From: Aristolochia californica
Lineage: Eukaryota > Streptophyta > Magnoliopsida > Piperales > Aristolochiaceae
Length of the DNA stretch: 64,000 nucleotides
Reading direction: 5' to 3'
Assembly (NCBI GenBank): GCA_029961685.1
Contig: JARWKL010000004.1
Span: 24,371,610-24,435,609, forward strand
The notes beneath the pieces are model-generated. The model was not told the DNA's origin. It saw nothing but the letters and a program-made list of their open reading frames with translations, and did no database searches. Below, in pieces: positions 40,281 to 53,800 of the stretch. The stretch's first letter is position 1; each line of letters opens with the position of its first letter. Made by a program: the position numbers and the translations under genes.

Positions 40281-43200
40281 TGGGTTTCAACACTCAGTTA
40301 AAAATCGCCCGTCTGCCCCTTTTCCCGACGATTGCAAAACTTTATATATAAAAACAAAAAAGAGTTTACAATCCCTAAAAAATACTGCCACTTTTTGGAA
40401 TTATCTCTCTCTACATTTGTGCATTGTGCATTTCCATTTTAGACGTATACTTTTTTCTTATATCAAAACTTGAGTTTTCACTTTCCCTTCATCTCGTAAA
40501 CAAAAAAAGAAATAAAAGGCAAATAGATCACAACAAAATGAAAATTTTAGAGTTTATGTATGGAAAGAATTTAAATCAATAAAAAATGCAAGTAAAGAAA
40601 ATTTTTTCTCGCACCACGAATGAATAGAAAGGTTTTGTTATCCAAGTTTGGGAAATTCCACTTGTTTAACCTTAATAGCTCGGAATTTTGTAAGAAAAAT
40701 TTTCTACACATGTTTTAAAAAATGGATAGGCATGCCTGAAACATGTTAAAGATGCAAATGACCTCTGGATCCAAACCTCTTAATGCTAATAACATTAAAT
40801 TCCCAAGTGAACGTGTGGTGGGATATTTACCCGAGTCAAACAAACCATTATTTTGCCCATTTACAAAAAGCTGACCTAACGATTATAGATGATTGTAAAG
40901 AGATTTATCGTGGGTAACAGGCTTTATTTTTGTATGGAATGACTTATGGATTGGGAGTCAACACTCAGTTAAAAAACCTCTGCCTCCCCCTTTTCCCAAC
41001 GATTGCAGAACTTGATATTTAAAAACTAAAAAGAGTTTTCAATCCCTAAAAATTACACTCACTTTTTGGAATTATCTCTCCCGACATTTATGCATTGTGC
41101 ATTTCCATTTTAGATGTATATTTTTTTCTTAAATCATAACTTGAGTTTCCACTTTCGCTTCATCTAGCAAACAAAAAAAGAGATAAAAGGCAAATAGATC
41201 ACAACAAAATGAAAATTTTAGAGTTTATGTATGGAAAGAATTTAACGCAATAAAAAATGTAAGTAATGAAAATTTATGCACACACTACAAATGAACACAA
41301 AAGTTTTGTTATCCAAGTTTAGGAAATTCCACTAGTCCAACCCTAATAGCTTGGAGATTTATAAGAAAGAGATTTTTCTACACATGTTTTAAAAAACGGA
41401 TATGCATGTTTGAAACATGTTAAAGATGAAAATGACATATGGATCCAAACCTTTTAAAGAGAATAACATTAAATTCCCAAGTGAACATGCGGTGGGATAT
41501 TTACCTGAGTCAAACAAGCAATTATTTTGCCCGTTTAAAAAAAGATGACTTAACGATCATAGATGATTGTAAATTCATTTATCATGTGTAGTGGGATATA
41601 TTATGTTATGAAATGACTTAAGGATTGGGAGTCAACACTCGGTTAAAAATCTGTCGTCTCCCCATTTTCCCGATGATCGATAAACATGATATATAAAATA
41701 CTAAAAAGTGTTTACAATCCCTAAAAATGACAGATACTTTTTGGAATTATCTCGTTCTACATTTATGCATTGTGCATTTCAACTTTAGATGTAAACTTTT
41801 TTTCTGAAATCAAAACTTGAAGTTTACACTTTCCCTTCATCTCGTAAACAAAAAAAGAGATAAAAGTCAAATAGATCACTACAAAATGAAAATTTTAGAG
41901 TTTATGTATGGAAAGATTTTAAAGCAATAACAAATTTAAGTAAAGAAAATTTATTCACACACCACAAATGAACAGAAAAGTTTTATTATCCTAGTTTGGG
42001 AAATTCCACTAGTTCAAACCTTATAGCTTGGAATTTTATTAGAAAGAGATTTTTCTACACATGTTTTAAAAAATGGATATGCATGCTTGGAACATGTTAA
42101 AGATGCAAAGGACCTATGGATCCAAACCTTTTAAAGAGAATGACATTAAATTCCCAAGTGAATGTGCGGTGGGATATTTACCCGAGTCAGACAAGCCATT
42201 ATTTTGCCCATTTACAAAAAGCTAACCTAACGATCATAGATGATTGTAAAGTGATTTATCATTCGTAACAAGCTACATTTTTGTGAGGAATGACTTATGG
42301 ATAGGGAGTTAACACTAAGTATAAATCCCCCGCATCCCCCTTGGCCCGATGATTGTAGAACATGATATATAAAAACCTAAAAAGAGTTTACAATCCCTAA
42401 AAATTACTCACACTATTTGGAATTATCTCTCTCTACATTTGTGCATTGTGCATTTATATTTTAGATGTATACTTTTTTCTTAAATCAAAACTTGAGTTTT
42501 CACTTTCCCTTCATTTGGTAATAAAAAAAAAAGATATAAAAGGTAAATAGATCACAACAAAATGAAAATCTTAGAGTTTATGTCTGGAAATCATTTAAAA
42601 ATATTTTAATGCAATAACAAATGTAAGTAAATAAAATTTATTCACACACCACAAATTAACACAAAATTGTTGTTATCCAAGTTTGGGAAATTCCACTAGT
42701 TCAACCTTAATAGCTCGGATTTTTATAAGAAGGAAATTTCTCTTTTTAAAAATGGATATGCAGGCTTGAAACATGTAAAAGATGCAAATGACCTATGGAT
42801 CCAAACATTTTAAAGAGAATAACATTAAATTCCCAAGTGAACTTGGGTGGGATATTTACCCGAGTCAAACAAGCAATTATTTTCCCATTTACAAAAAGCT
42901 GACCTAACAATCATAGATGATTGTAAAGAGATTTATCATGCATAACGGGCTATAAGGAATGACTTATTGATTGGGATTCAACACTCAGTTAAAAATCCCT
43001 CGCTTCCCCCTTTTCCCAACAATGGCAGAACCTGATATATAAAAACTAAAAAGAGTTTACAATCCCTAAAATTTTCAGAGACATTTTGGAATTATATCTC
43101 TCTTCTTATGTGCATTGTGCATTTCCATTTTTTATGTATACTTTTTTCTTAAATCAAAATTTGAGTTTTCACTTTTCCTTCATATTGTAAACAAAAAAAA

Positions 43201-45610
43201 AGATAAAAGGCTAATAGATCACAACAAAATGAAAATTTTAGAGTTTATGTATGGAAAGAATTTAAAGCAATAAAAAATGTAAGCAAAGAAAATTTATTCA
43301 CTCACAACAAATGAACACAAAAGTTTTGTTCAACCCTAATAGCTCAGAATTTTATAGGAAATAGATTTTTCTACGCATGTTTTAAAAAATGGATGTGCAT
43401 GCTTGAAATATGTTAAAGATGCAAATAACCTATGGATCAAAAACTTTTAAAGAGAAAAAATTTAAATTCCAATGTGAACAAGCGTTGGGATATTTACCCG
43501 GGTCAAACAAACCATTATTTTGCCCATTTACAAAAAGCTGATCTAACTATCATAGATGATTGTAAAGTAATTTATCATGCATAACGGGCTATATTTTTGT
43601 AAGGAATGACTTATGGATTGGGAGTCAACACTCAGTTAAAAATCCCAAGCCTCCCCCTTTTCTTGACGATTGCTGAACTTGATATTTAAAAACTAAAAAG
43701 AGTTTACAATCCCTCAAAATTACACACACTTTTTGGAATTTTCTCTCTCCACATTTGTGCATTGTGCATTTCCATTTTAGATATATACTTTTTTCTTAAA
43801 TCAAAATTTGAGTTTTGACTTTCCCTTCATCTCTTCAAAAAAGAAAGAGATAAAAGGCAAATAGATCACAACAAAATGAAAATTTTAGAGTTTATGTATG
43901 GAGAGAACTTAAAGCAATAACAAAAGTAAGTAAAGAAAATTTATTCACTTACCACAAATGAACAGAAAAGTTTTGTTATCCAAGTTTGGGAAATTCCACT
44001 CGTTCAACCCTAATAGCTCGGAATTTTATAAGAAAGAGATTTTTCTATGCATGTTTTAAAAAATGGATATGCATGCTTGAAACATGTTAAAGATGCAAAT
44101 GACCTATGGATCCAAACCTTTTAAAGAGAATAACATTAAATTCCCAAGTGAACGTGCGGTGGGATATTTACCCGAGTCAAACAAGACATTATTTTGCCCA
44201 TTTACACAAAGCTGACCTAACGATCGTAGATGATCGTAACCGGCTATATTTTTTTGAGGAATGACTTATGGATTGGGATTCAACACTCAGTTAAAAATCC
44301 CCCGCCTCCCCCTTTTCCTGACGATTGTAGAACCTGATATATAAAAACAAAAAAGAGTTTACAATCTATAAAAATTACCGTCTCTGTTTGGAATTATCTC
44401 TCTCTAGATTTGTGCATTGTGCATTTTAATTTTAGATGTATACTTTTTTCTGAAATCAAAACTTGAGTTTTCACTTTTCCTTCATCTGGTTAAAAAAAAA
44501 GAGATAAAAGGCAAATAGATCACAACAAAATAAAAATTTCAGAGTTTATGTATGGAAAGAATTTAAAGCAAAAACAAATGTTAGTAAAGAAAATTTATTC
44601 ACACACCAAAAATGAACTCAAAAGTTTTGTTATCCAAATTTGGGAAATTCCATTAGTTGAACCCTAATAGGTTGGAATTTTATAAGATTGAGATTTTCTA
44701 CCCATGTTTTAAAAAATGGATGTGCATGCTTGAAACATGTTAAAGATGCATTTTGCCTATGGATGCACACCTTTTAAAGAGAATAACATTAAATTCCCAA
44801 GTGAACGTGCGGTGGGATTACCCGAGTCAAACAAGCCATTATTTTGCCCATTTCCAAAAAGCTGACGTAACGATCATAGATAATTGTAAAGTGATTTATC
44901 ATGCGTAACGGGCTATATTTTTGTAAGGAATGACTTATGGATTGAAAATCAACACTCAGTCAAAAATCCCTTGCCTCCCCCTTTTCTAACCGATTGTAGG
45001 ACCTGATCAATAAAAACTTAAAAGAGTTTACAATCCCAAAAATTACAGGCACTTTTTGGAATTATCTCTCCCTATAGTTGTGCATTATGAATTTTCATTT
45101 TAAATGTATACTTTTTTCTTCAATCAAAACTTGTGTTTTCACTTTCCCTTTATATCGTAAACAAAAAAAGAGATAAAAGGCAAATAGATCTCAACAACAT
45201 GAAAATTTTAGAGTTTATGAATGGAAAGAATTTAAAGCAATAAAAATGTATGTAAAGAAAATTTATTCACACACCATAAATGAACATAAAAGTTTTCTTA
45301 TCCAAATTTGGGAAATTCCACTACTTCAAACCTAATAGCTCGGAATTTTATAAGAAAGAGATTTTTCTAGGCATGTTTTAAAAAATGGATATGCATGCTT
45401 GAAACATGTTAAACATGCAAATGACCTATGGATCCACACCTTTTAAAGAGAATAACATTAAATTCCCAAGTGAACGAACAATGGGATATTTACCCGAGTC
45501 AAACCAGCCATTATTTTGCCCATTTACAAAATGCTGACCTAACAATCATAGATGATTGTAAAGTGATTTATCATGCATAACGGGCAATATTTTTGTAAGG
45601 AATGACTTAT

Positions 45611-46199
45611 GGATTGGGAGTCAACACTCACTTAAAAATCCCCCGCTTGCCCCTTTTCTCGACAATTCCATAACCTGATATATAAAAACTAAAAAGAGTT
45701 TACAATCCCTAAAAATTACAGACACTTTTTGGAATTATCTCTTTCAACATTTGTGCATTGTGCATTTCCATTTTAGATGTATACTTCTTTTCTTAAATCA
45801 AAACTTGAATTTTCACTTTCCCTTCATCTCGTAAACAAAAAATGAAGGAAAATTTATTCACACACCACAAATGAACACAAAATTTTTGTAATCAAAGTTT
45901 GGGAAATTCCACTAGTTCAACCCTAATAGCTCAGAATTTATGAGAAAGACATTTTTCTACAGTTGTTTAAAAAACTGGATATGCATGCTCGAAACATGTT
46001 AAAGATGCACATGACCTAAGGATCCAAACCTTTTAAAGAGAATAACATTAAATTCCCAAGTGAACAAGCAGTGGGATATTTACCGAAGTCAAACAAGCTA
46101 TTATTTTGCCCATTAACAAAAAGGTGACCTAAGGATCATAGATGATTATAAAGTTATTTATCATGTGTAACAGTCTATATTATTGCAATCAAGACTTAT
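45611..46199 (+). repeat. Monomer with a deletion of about 83 bp (589 bp)
   Basis: At about 45828-45850 CGTAAACAAAAAATGAAGG joins AAAATTTATTCACAC directly, removing the segment from GAGATAAAAGG to the GTAAGTAAAG region. Neighbouring copies carry it in full. Confidence 0.8.
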
Positions 46200-46339
46200 G
46201 GATTAGGAGTCAACTCTCAGTTAAAAATCCCCCGCCTCCCCCTTTTCCCGATGAATGCAGAACATGATGTATAAAAACTAAAAAGAGTTTACAATCCCTA
46301 AAATTTATAGACACTTTTTGGAATTATCTCTCTCTACCT

Positions 46340-46383
46340 TTGTGCATTGTGCATTTCTTTGTGCATTGTGTATTGTGCATTTC
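46340..46383 (+). repeat. Slippage expansion of the GTGCATTGTGCAT repeat
   Basis: The pair TTTGTGCATTGTGCATTTC is repeated with the extra form GTGCATTGTGTATTGTGCAT. The following ATTTTAGATGTATA segment is missing, so TTTC joins TTTTTTCTTAAATC. This is the second copy, with 20226-20255, in which this element has slipped. Confidence 0.85.
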
Positions 46384-48988
46384 TTTTTTCTTAAATCAAA
46401 CTTGAGTTTTCACTTTCCCTTCATCTCGTAAACGAAAAAAGAGATTTAAGGAAAATAGATCAGAACAAAATGAAAATTTTTGAGTTTATGTATGGAAAGA
46501 ATTTAAAGAAATTACAAATGTAAGTGAATAAAATTTATTCACACACCACAAATTAACACAAAATTTTGTTATCGAAGTTTGGGAAATTCCACTAGTTCAA
46601 ACCTAATAGCACGGAATTTTATCAGAAATAGATTTTTCTACACATGTTTTAAAAAAGGGATATGCATGCTTGAAACATGTTAAAGATGCAAATTACCTAT
46701 GGATCCAAACCTTTTAAATAGAATAACATTAAATTCCCAAGGGAACGTGTGGTGGGATATTTACCCGAGTAAAACAAGCCATTATTTTGCCCATTCAGAA
46801 AAAGCTGATCTAACGATCATAGATGATTGTAAAGTGATTTATCATGGGTAACGGGCTATATTTTTGTCAGGAATGACTTATGGATTGGGAGTCAACCCTC
46901 AATTAAAAATCTCCTGCCTACTAATTTTTCCAACGATAGTAGAACCTGATAGATAAAAACTAGATAGAGTTTACAATCCCTAAAAATTACAGATACTTTT
47001 TGGAATTATCTCTCTCTACATTTGTGCACTGTGCATTTCCATTTTAGATGTATACTTTTTTCTTAAATCAAAACATGAGTTTTCACTTTCCCTTCATCTT
47101 GTAAACAAAAAAACAACAAAATGAAAATTTTAGAGTTTATGTATGGAAAGAATATAAAGATATAACTAATGTAAGTAAAGAAAATTTATTCACACACCAA
47201 AAATTAACACAAAAGTTTTGTTAGCCAAGTTTGGGAAATTCCACTAGTTTAACCCTAAAACCTCTGAATTTTATAAGAAAGAGATTTTTCAATGCATGTT
47301 TTAAAAACTGGATATGCATGCTTGAAACATGTTAAAGAAGCAAATGACCTATGGATCCAAACCATTTAAAGAGAATAACATTAAATTCCCAAGTGAACGT
47401 GGGGTGGGATATTTATCCGAGTGAAACGAGCCATTATTTTGCCACTTACAAAAAGCAGACATAACGATCATAGATGATTGTAAAGTGATTTAGCATGTGT
47501 AACAGGCTATATATTTTTATGGAATGACCTATGGATTGGGAGTCAACACTCAGTTAAAAATCCCATGCCTCCCCCTTTTCCAGACGATTGCAGAACCTGA
47601 TATGTAAAAACTAAAAAGGGTTTACAATCCCTAAACATTATAGACACTTTTTTGAATTATCTCTCTCTACATTTGTGCATTATGCATTTTCATTTTAGAT
47701 GTATACTTTTTTCTTAAATCAAAACTTGATTTTTCACTTTCCCTTCATCTTTAAACAAAAACAGAGATAAAAGGCAAATAGATCACAACAAAATAAAAAT
47801 TTTAGATTTTTTGCATGGAAAGAATTTAAAGAAATAAAAAATCTAAGTAAAGAAAATTTAATCACACCACAAATGAACACAAAAGTTTTGTTATCGATGC
47901 TTGAATTTTTATCCCTAATAGCTCGGAATTTTTAAGAAAGAGAATTTTCTACAAATATTTTAAAAAATAGATATGCATGCTTGAAACATGTTAAAGATGC
48001 AAATGACCTATGGATTCAAACCTTTTAAAGAGAATAACATTAAATTCGCAAGCGAAAGTGCGGAGGGATATTTACCCGAATCAAACAAGCCATTATTTTT
48101 CCCATTTAAAAAAAGTTGACCTAATGAGCATAGATTATTGTTAAGTGATTTATCATGCGTAACAGGCTATATTTTTGTAAGTAATGACTTATGGATTGGG
48201 AGTCAAGACTCAGTTAAAAATCCCCCGCCACCATTTTCGACGACCGCAGAACCTGATATATAAGAACTAAAAAGAGTTTAAAATCCCTAAAAATTTTAGA
48301 CACTTCTTGGAATTATCACTCTCTAAATTTGTGCAATGTGCATTTCCTTTTTTGATGGATACTTTTTTCTTAAATAAAAAATTGAGTTTTCACTTTCTCT
48401 TCATCTCTTAAACAAAAAAAGCGATAAAAGGCAAATAGATCACATCAAAATGAAAATTTTAGGTTTCTTATCAGGATATAAATTAAAGATATAACAAATG
48501 AAGATAATTTATTCACACACAACAAATGAACACAAAAGGTTTGTTATCAAAGTTTGGGAAATTCCAGTAGTTCAACACTAATAGCACGAAATTTTATAAG
48601 AAAGAGATTTTTCTACACATGTTTTAAAAAATGGATATGCAGGCTTGAAACATGTTAAAGATGCAAATGACCTACAGATCCAAACCATTTAAAGAGAATA
48701 ACATTAAATTCCGAAGTGAACGAGCGGTGGAATAGTTACTCGAGTCAAACAAGCCATTATTTTGCCCATTTACAAAAAGCTGACCTAACGTTCATAGATG
48801 ATTGTAAATTGATTTATCATGCGTCACAGGCTATATTCTTGTAAGGAATGACTTAAGGATTGTGAGTCAACTCTCAGTTAAAAATCCCCCGCCTCCCCCT
48901 TTTCCCGACGAATGCAAAACCAGATATATAAAACCTAAAAAGAGTTTGCAATCCCTAAAAATTACTGACACTTTTTAGAATTATCTCT

Positions 48989-48993
48989 CTCTA
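48989..48993. other. Orientation switch 1 (forward to reverse), 5-bp microhomology
   Basis: The forward monomer runs through ATTATCTCTCTCTA and continues as AAATTTTCATTTTGTTC, the reverse complement of the AACAAAATGAAAATTTT segment. CTCTA at 48989-48993 belongs to both the forward CT-run and the reversed ACTCTAAAATTTTC, so the join is ambiguous over 5 bp. Forward phase about 137 of 674 meets reversed phase about 273. Confidence 0.9.
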
Positions 48994-51099
48994 AAATTTT
49001 CATTTTGTTCTGATCTATTTGCTTTTTCACACTTTTTTTTTACGAGATGAAGGGAAAGTGAAATCTCAAGTTTTGATTTAAGAAAAAAGTATACATCTAA
49101 AATTGAAATGCACAATGCAAAATGTAGAGAGAGAAGATTCCAAAAAGTGTCCATAATTTTTAGGTATTGTAAACTCTTTTTAGTTTTTTTATAACAGGTT
49201 CCGCAATCGTCGGGAAAAGGGGGAGGTGGGGGGTTTTTAATTGAGTGTTGACACGCAATCCATCAGTCATTCCTTACAAAAATATAGCCCGTTATGCATG
49301 AGAAATCACTTTAAAATCATCAATGATCGTTATGTCATCTTTTTGTAAATGGGCAAAATAATGGCTTGTTTGACTGGGGTAAATATCCCACCGCACGTTC
49401 ACTTGGGAATTTAAGGGTATTCTTTTTAAAATATTTTGATTCAAAGGTCATTTGTATCTTAAACAAATTTCAATCATGCATATCCTTTTTCTAAAACATG
49501 TGGAGAAAAATCTCTTTCTTATAAAATTCCGAGCTATCAGGGATGAACTAATGGAATTTCTCAAACTTGGATAACAAAAATTTTGTGTTCATTTGTGGTG
49601 TGTGAATAAATTTTCTTGAATTACATTTTTTATTGCTTTAAATTATTTCCAAGCATAAACTCCAAAATTTTCATTTTGTTGTGATCAATTTGCCGTTTAT
49701 CACTTTTTTTGTTTACGAGATGAAGGGAAAGTGAAAACTCAAGTTTTAATTTAAGAAAAAAGTATACATATAAAATGGAAATGCCCAATGCAAAAATGTA
49801 GAGAGAGATAATTCCTAAAAGTGTTTGTAATATTTAGAGATTGTAAACACTTTTTAGTTATTATTTATCAGATTCTACAATCGTCGGGAAAGTGGGAGGC
49901 GAGGGATTTTTCACAGAGTGTTGACTCCCAATCCATAAGTCATTCCTTAAAAAAATATATCCCGTTACGCATGATAATTCACTTTACAATCATCTATGAT
50001 CGTTAGGTCAACTTTTTGTAAATGGCCAAAATAATGGCTTGTTTGACTCGGGTAAATATCCCACCACACATTCACTTGGAATTTAATTTTATTCTCTTTA
50101 AAAGGTTTGGATCCATAGGTCATTTGCATCTTTTACATGTTTCATTCAAGCATATCCATTTTTTAAAACATGTGTAGAAAAATCTCTTTCTTATAAAATT
50201 CCAAGCTATTAGGGTTGCACTACTGGAATTTTCCAAACTTGGATAACAAAACTTTTGTATTCATTTGTGGTGTGTGAGTAAATTATCTTTACTTACATTT
50301 GTTATTTCTTTAAATTCTTTCCTTACATAAACCCTAACATTTTTATTTTGTTGAGATCTATTTGCCTTTTATCTCTTTTTTTGTTTACGAGATAAAGGGA
50401 AAGTGAAAACTCAAGTTTTGATTTAAGAAAAATGTATACATCTAAAATGGAAATGCACAAATTTAGAGAGAGATAATTCCAAAAAGTGTCTGTAGTTTTT
50501 CGGGATTGTAAACTCTTTTTAGTTTTTATACATCAAGTTCTGCATTAGTCGCGAAAAGGGGGAGGTGGAGGATTTTTAACTTAGAGTTGACTCCCAATCC
50601 ATTAGTCTTGCTTCCAAGAATATAGCCCGTTACACATGATAAATCACTTTATAATTATCTATGATCATTAGGTTAGCTTTTTATAAATGGGCAAAATAAA
50701 GGCTTGTTTGACTCGGGTAAATATTCCACCACTCGTTCACTTGGGAATTTAATTTTATTCTCTTTAAAAGGTTTGGTTCCATAAGTCATTAGCTTCTTTA
50801 ACATGTTTCAAGCATGCATAGTCATTTTTTAAAACTTGTGTAGAAAAATCTCTTTCTCATAAAATTCCTAGCTATTAGTGTTGAATTAGTGGAATTTCCC
50901 AAACATGGATAACAAAGCTTTTATGTTCATTTGTGGTGTGTGAATAAATTATCTTTACTTACATTTGTTATTGCTTTAAATTCTTTCCTTACATAAACTC
51001 TAAAATTTTCATTTTGTTGTGATCTATTTGCCTTTTATCTCTTTTTTTTTTTGTTTACGAGAAGAAGGAAAAGTGAAAACTAAATTTTTGATTTATGAA

Positions 51100-53800
51100 A
51101 AGGGAATACATCTAAAAAGGAAATGCACAATGTACTAATGTATAGAGAGATAATTCCAAAAAGTATCTGTAATTTTTAGGGATTGTAAACTCTTTTTAGT
51201 TTTTATATATTTGGTTCTGCAATCATCGGGAAAAGGGGGAGGCGGGGGATTTTTAACTGAGTGTTGACTCCTAATCCATAATCATTCCTTACAAAAATAT
51301 TGCCCCTTAAGCATGATAAATCACTTTACAATCGTCTCTGATCGTTAGGTCAGCTTTTTGTGAAAGGGAAAAATAATGGCTTGTTTGACTCGGGTAAATA
51401 TCCCACCGCACGTTTATTTGGGAATTTAATGTTATTCTCTTTAAAAGGTTTGGATCCATAGGGCATTTGCATCTTTAACATGTTTCAAGCATGCATATCC
51501 ATTATTTAAAACATGTGAAGGAAAATCTCTTTCTTATAAAATTTCGAGCTATTAGGGTTTAACTAGTGGAATTTTCCTAATCTAAGATAACAAAACTTTT
51601 GTGTACATTTTTGGTCTGTGAATAATTTTCTTTACTTAAATTTGTTATTGCTTGAAATTCTTTCCATACATAAATACTAAAATTTTCATTTTGTTGCGAT
51701 TGATTTGCCTTTTATTTCTTTTTATGTTTACGAGATGAAGGGAAAGTGAAAACTCAATTTTTGATCTATGAAAAAGGAATACATCTAAAAAGGAAATGCA
51801 CAATGCACTTATGTAGAGAGAGTTAATTCCAAAAAGTGTCTGTAATTTTTAGGGATTGTAAACTCTTTTTAGTTTTTATATATCAGGTTCTGCAATCGTG
51901 GGGAAAAGGGGGTGGCGGGGGATTTTTAACTGAGTGTTGACTCCTAATCCATAAGTCATTCCTTAAAAAAATATTACAACCTTAAGAGAGATAAATCACT
52001 TTACAATCATCTATGATTGTTAGGTCAGCTTTTTATGAATGGGAAAAATAATTGCTTGTTTGACTCGGGTAAATATCCCACCGCACGTTTACTTGGGAAT
52101 TTAATGCTATTCTCTTTAAAAGGTTTGGATCCTTAGGTCATTTGCATCTTTAACATGTTTCAAGAATGCATATGCATTATTTAAAACATGTGTAGGAAAA
52201 TCTCTTTCTTATAAAATTTAAAGCTATTAGGGTTGAACTAGTGGAATTTTGAAAAACTAAGATAACAAAACTTTTGTGTACATTTTTTGTGTGTGAATAA
52301 ATTTTCTTTACTTACATTTGTTATTGCATTAAATTCTTTCCATACATAAACTCTAAAATTTTTATTTTGTTGCGATTGATTTTCCTTTTATTTCTTTTTT
52401 GGTCTACGAGATGAAGGGGAAGTGAAAACTCAATTTTTGATTTATGAAAAAAGAATACATCTAAAAAGGAAATGCACAATGCACTAATGTAGAGAGAGAT
52501 AATTCCAAAAAGTGTCTGTAACTTTTAGGGATTGTAAACTCTTTTTATTTTTTATATATCAGGTTGTGCAATCATTGGGAAAAGGGGGAGGCGGGGGATT
52601 TTTAACTGAGTGTTGACTCCTAATCCATAAGTCATTCCTTAAAAAAATATTACAACCTTAAGAGAGATAAATCACTTTACAATCATCTATGATTGTTAGG
52701 TCAGCTTTTTATGAATGGGAAAAATAATTGCTTGTTTGACTCGGGTAAATATCCCACCGCACGTTTACTTGGGAATTTAATGCTATTCTCTTTAAAAGGT
52801 TTGGATCCTTAGGTCATTTGCATCTTTAACATGTTTCAAGAATGCATATGCATTATTTAAAACATGTGTAGGAAAATCTCTTTCTTATAAAATTTAAAGC
52901 TATTAGGGTTGAACTAGTGGAATTTTGAAAAACTAAGATAACAAAACTTTTGTGTACATTTTTTGTGTGTGAATAAATTTTCTTTACTTACATTTGTTAT
53001 TGCATTAAATTCTTTCCATACATAAACTCTAAATTTTTCATTTTGTTGCGATTGATTTTCCTTTTATTTCTTTTTTGGTCTACGAGATGAAGGGGAAGTG
53101 AAAACTCAATTTTTGATTTATGAAAAAAGAATACATCTAAAAAGGAAATGCACAATGCACTAATGTAGAGAGAGATAATTCCAAAAAGTGTCTGTAACTT
53201 TTAGGGATTGTAAACTCTTTTTATTTTTTATATATCAGGTTGTGCAATCATTGGGAAAAGGGGGAGGCGGGGGATTTTTAACTGAGTGTTGACTCCTAAT
53301 CCATAAGTCATTCCATACAAAAATATAGCCCCTTAAGAATGATAAATCACGATACAATCATCTATGATCGTTAGGTTAGCTTTCTGTGAATGGGCAAAAT
53401 AGTGGCTTGTTTGACTCGGGTAAATATCCCACCGCACGTTTACTTGGGAATTTAATGTTATTCTCTTTAAAAGGTTTGGATCCATAGGTCATTTGCATCT
53501 TTAACATGTTTCAAGCATGCATATCCATTATTTAAAACATGTGTAGGAAATTCTCTTTCTTATAAAATTTCGAGCTATTAGGGTTGAACTAGTGGAAGTT
53601 TCCAAAACTAAGATAACAAAACTTTTGTGTACATTTTTGGTGTATGAATAAATTTTCTTTACTTACATTTGTTATTGCTTGAAATTCTTTCCATACATAA
53701 ACTCTAAAATTTTCATTTTGTTGCGATTGATTTGCCTTTTATTTCTTTTTTTCTTTACGAGATGAAGGGAAAGTAAAAACTCAAGTTTTTATATAAGAAA
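51100..53800 (-). repeat. Young subfamily within the inverted block
   Basis: Four or so consecutive units share variants rare elsewhere: CACGTTTACTTGGG or its near form, TTATTTAAAACATGTG, TAAGATAACAAAAC, TTTGTGTACATTTTT, TTGCGATTGATTT, GATTTATGAAAA and AATACATCTAAAAAGG. The near-identical pair lies inside it. It indicates local amplification after the segment was inverted, or before it, with the flanks lacking these variants. Confidence 0.75.
51914..53314 (-). repeat. Near-identical tandem monomer pair, 676-bp period
   Basis: Positions 51914-52638 and 52590-53314 (shift 676) agree base for base except at 52358/53034 and 52363/53039, by direct reading. Adjacent units differ at many positions. 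Private variants include TACAACCTTAAGAGAG in place of the usual ATAGCCCGTTACGC, and GGTCTACGAG. This is the most recent duplication visible in the window, or an assembly duplication. Confidence 0.93.

Larger units (their letters stand above)
36200..42200 (+). repeat. Partner of the 26.85-32.55 kb block
   Basis: Same ordered diagnostic variants as 26.85-32.55 kb, with changed spacing from the truncation at 40281, a small deletion at about 39300 (TATA-like box region removed), losses near 38320-38335, and the C-run at 37931-37964, all absent from the partner. The monomer at 36546 looks like a hybrid: its left part matches 27186 and its right part matches 27858. Confidence 0.72.
1..48993 (+). 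repeat. Satellite array block 1, about 674-bp monomer, forward
   Basis: Head-to-tail copies of one complex monomer; no other sequence class interrupts them. Positions 1-271 are the tail of a cut-off unit. Starts of the phase motif GGATTGGG (approximate where mutated): 272, 714, 1388, 2065, 2734, 3405, 4075, 4746, 5390, 6061, 6733, 7410, 8083, 8757, 9432, 10068, 10723, 11391, 12068, 12737, 13410, 14056, 14732, 15405, 16081, 16744, 17390, 18065, 18738, 19412, 20086, 20776, 21448, 22123, 22794, 23468, (one start deleted), 24559, 25206, 25878, 26512, 27186, 27858, 28526, 29199, 29847, 30521, 31212, 31881, 32556, 33200, 33872, 34521, 35198, 35873, 36546, 37219, 37893, 38564, 39237, 39876, 40281 (truncated), 40948, 41622, 42299, 42968, 43615, 44270, 44939, 45611, 46200, 46882, 47533, 48193, 48857. 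Most spacings are 668-677 bp; shorter ones carry internal deletions. The spacing and motif order are seen directly. The heterochromatic nature is inferred from family behaviour. Confidence 0.97.

Noticed and set aside
49170..49200. TTTAGGG heptamers in reverse-oriented copies, resembling plant telomere repeats
   Set aside because: Only single heptamers occur (in TTTTTAGGGATTG), once per monomer, never in tandem. They are part of the monomer and are not telomeric sequence.
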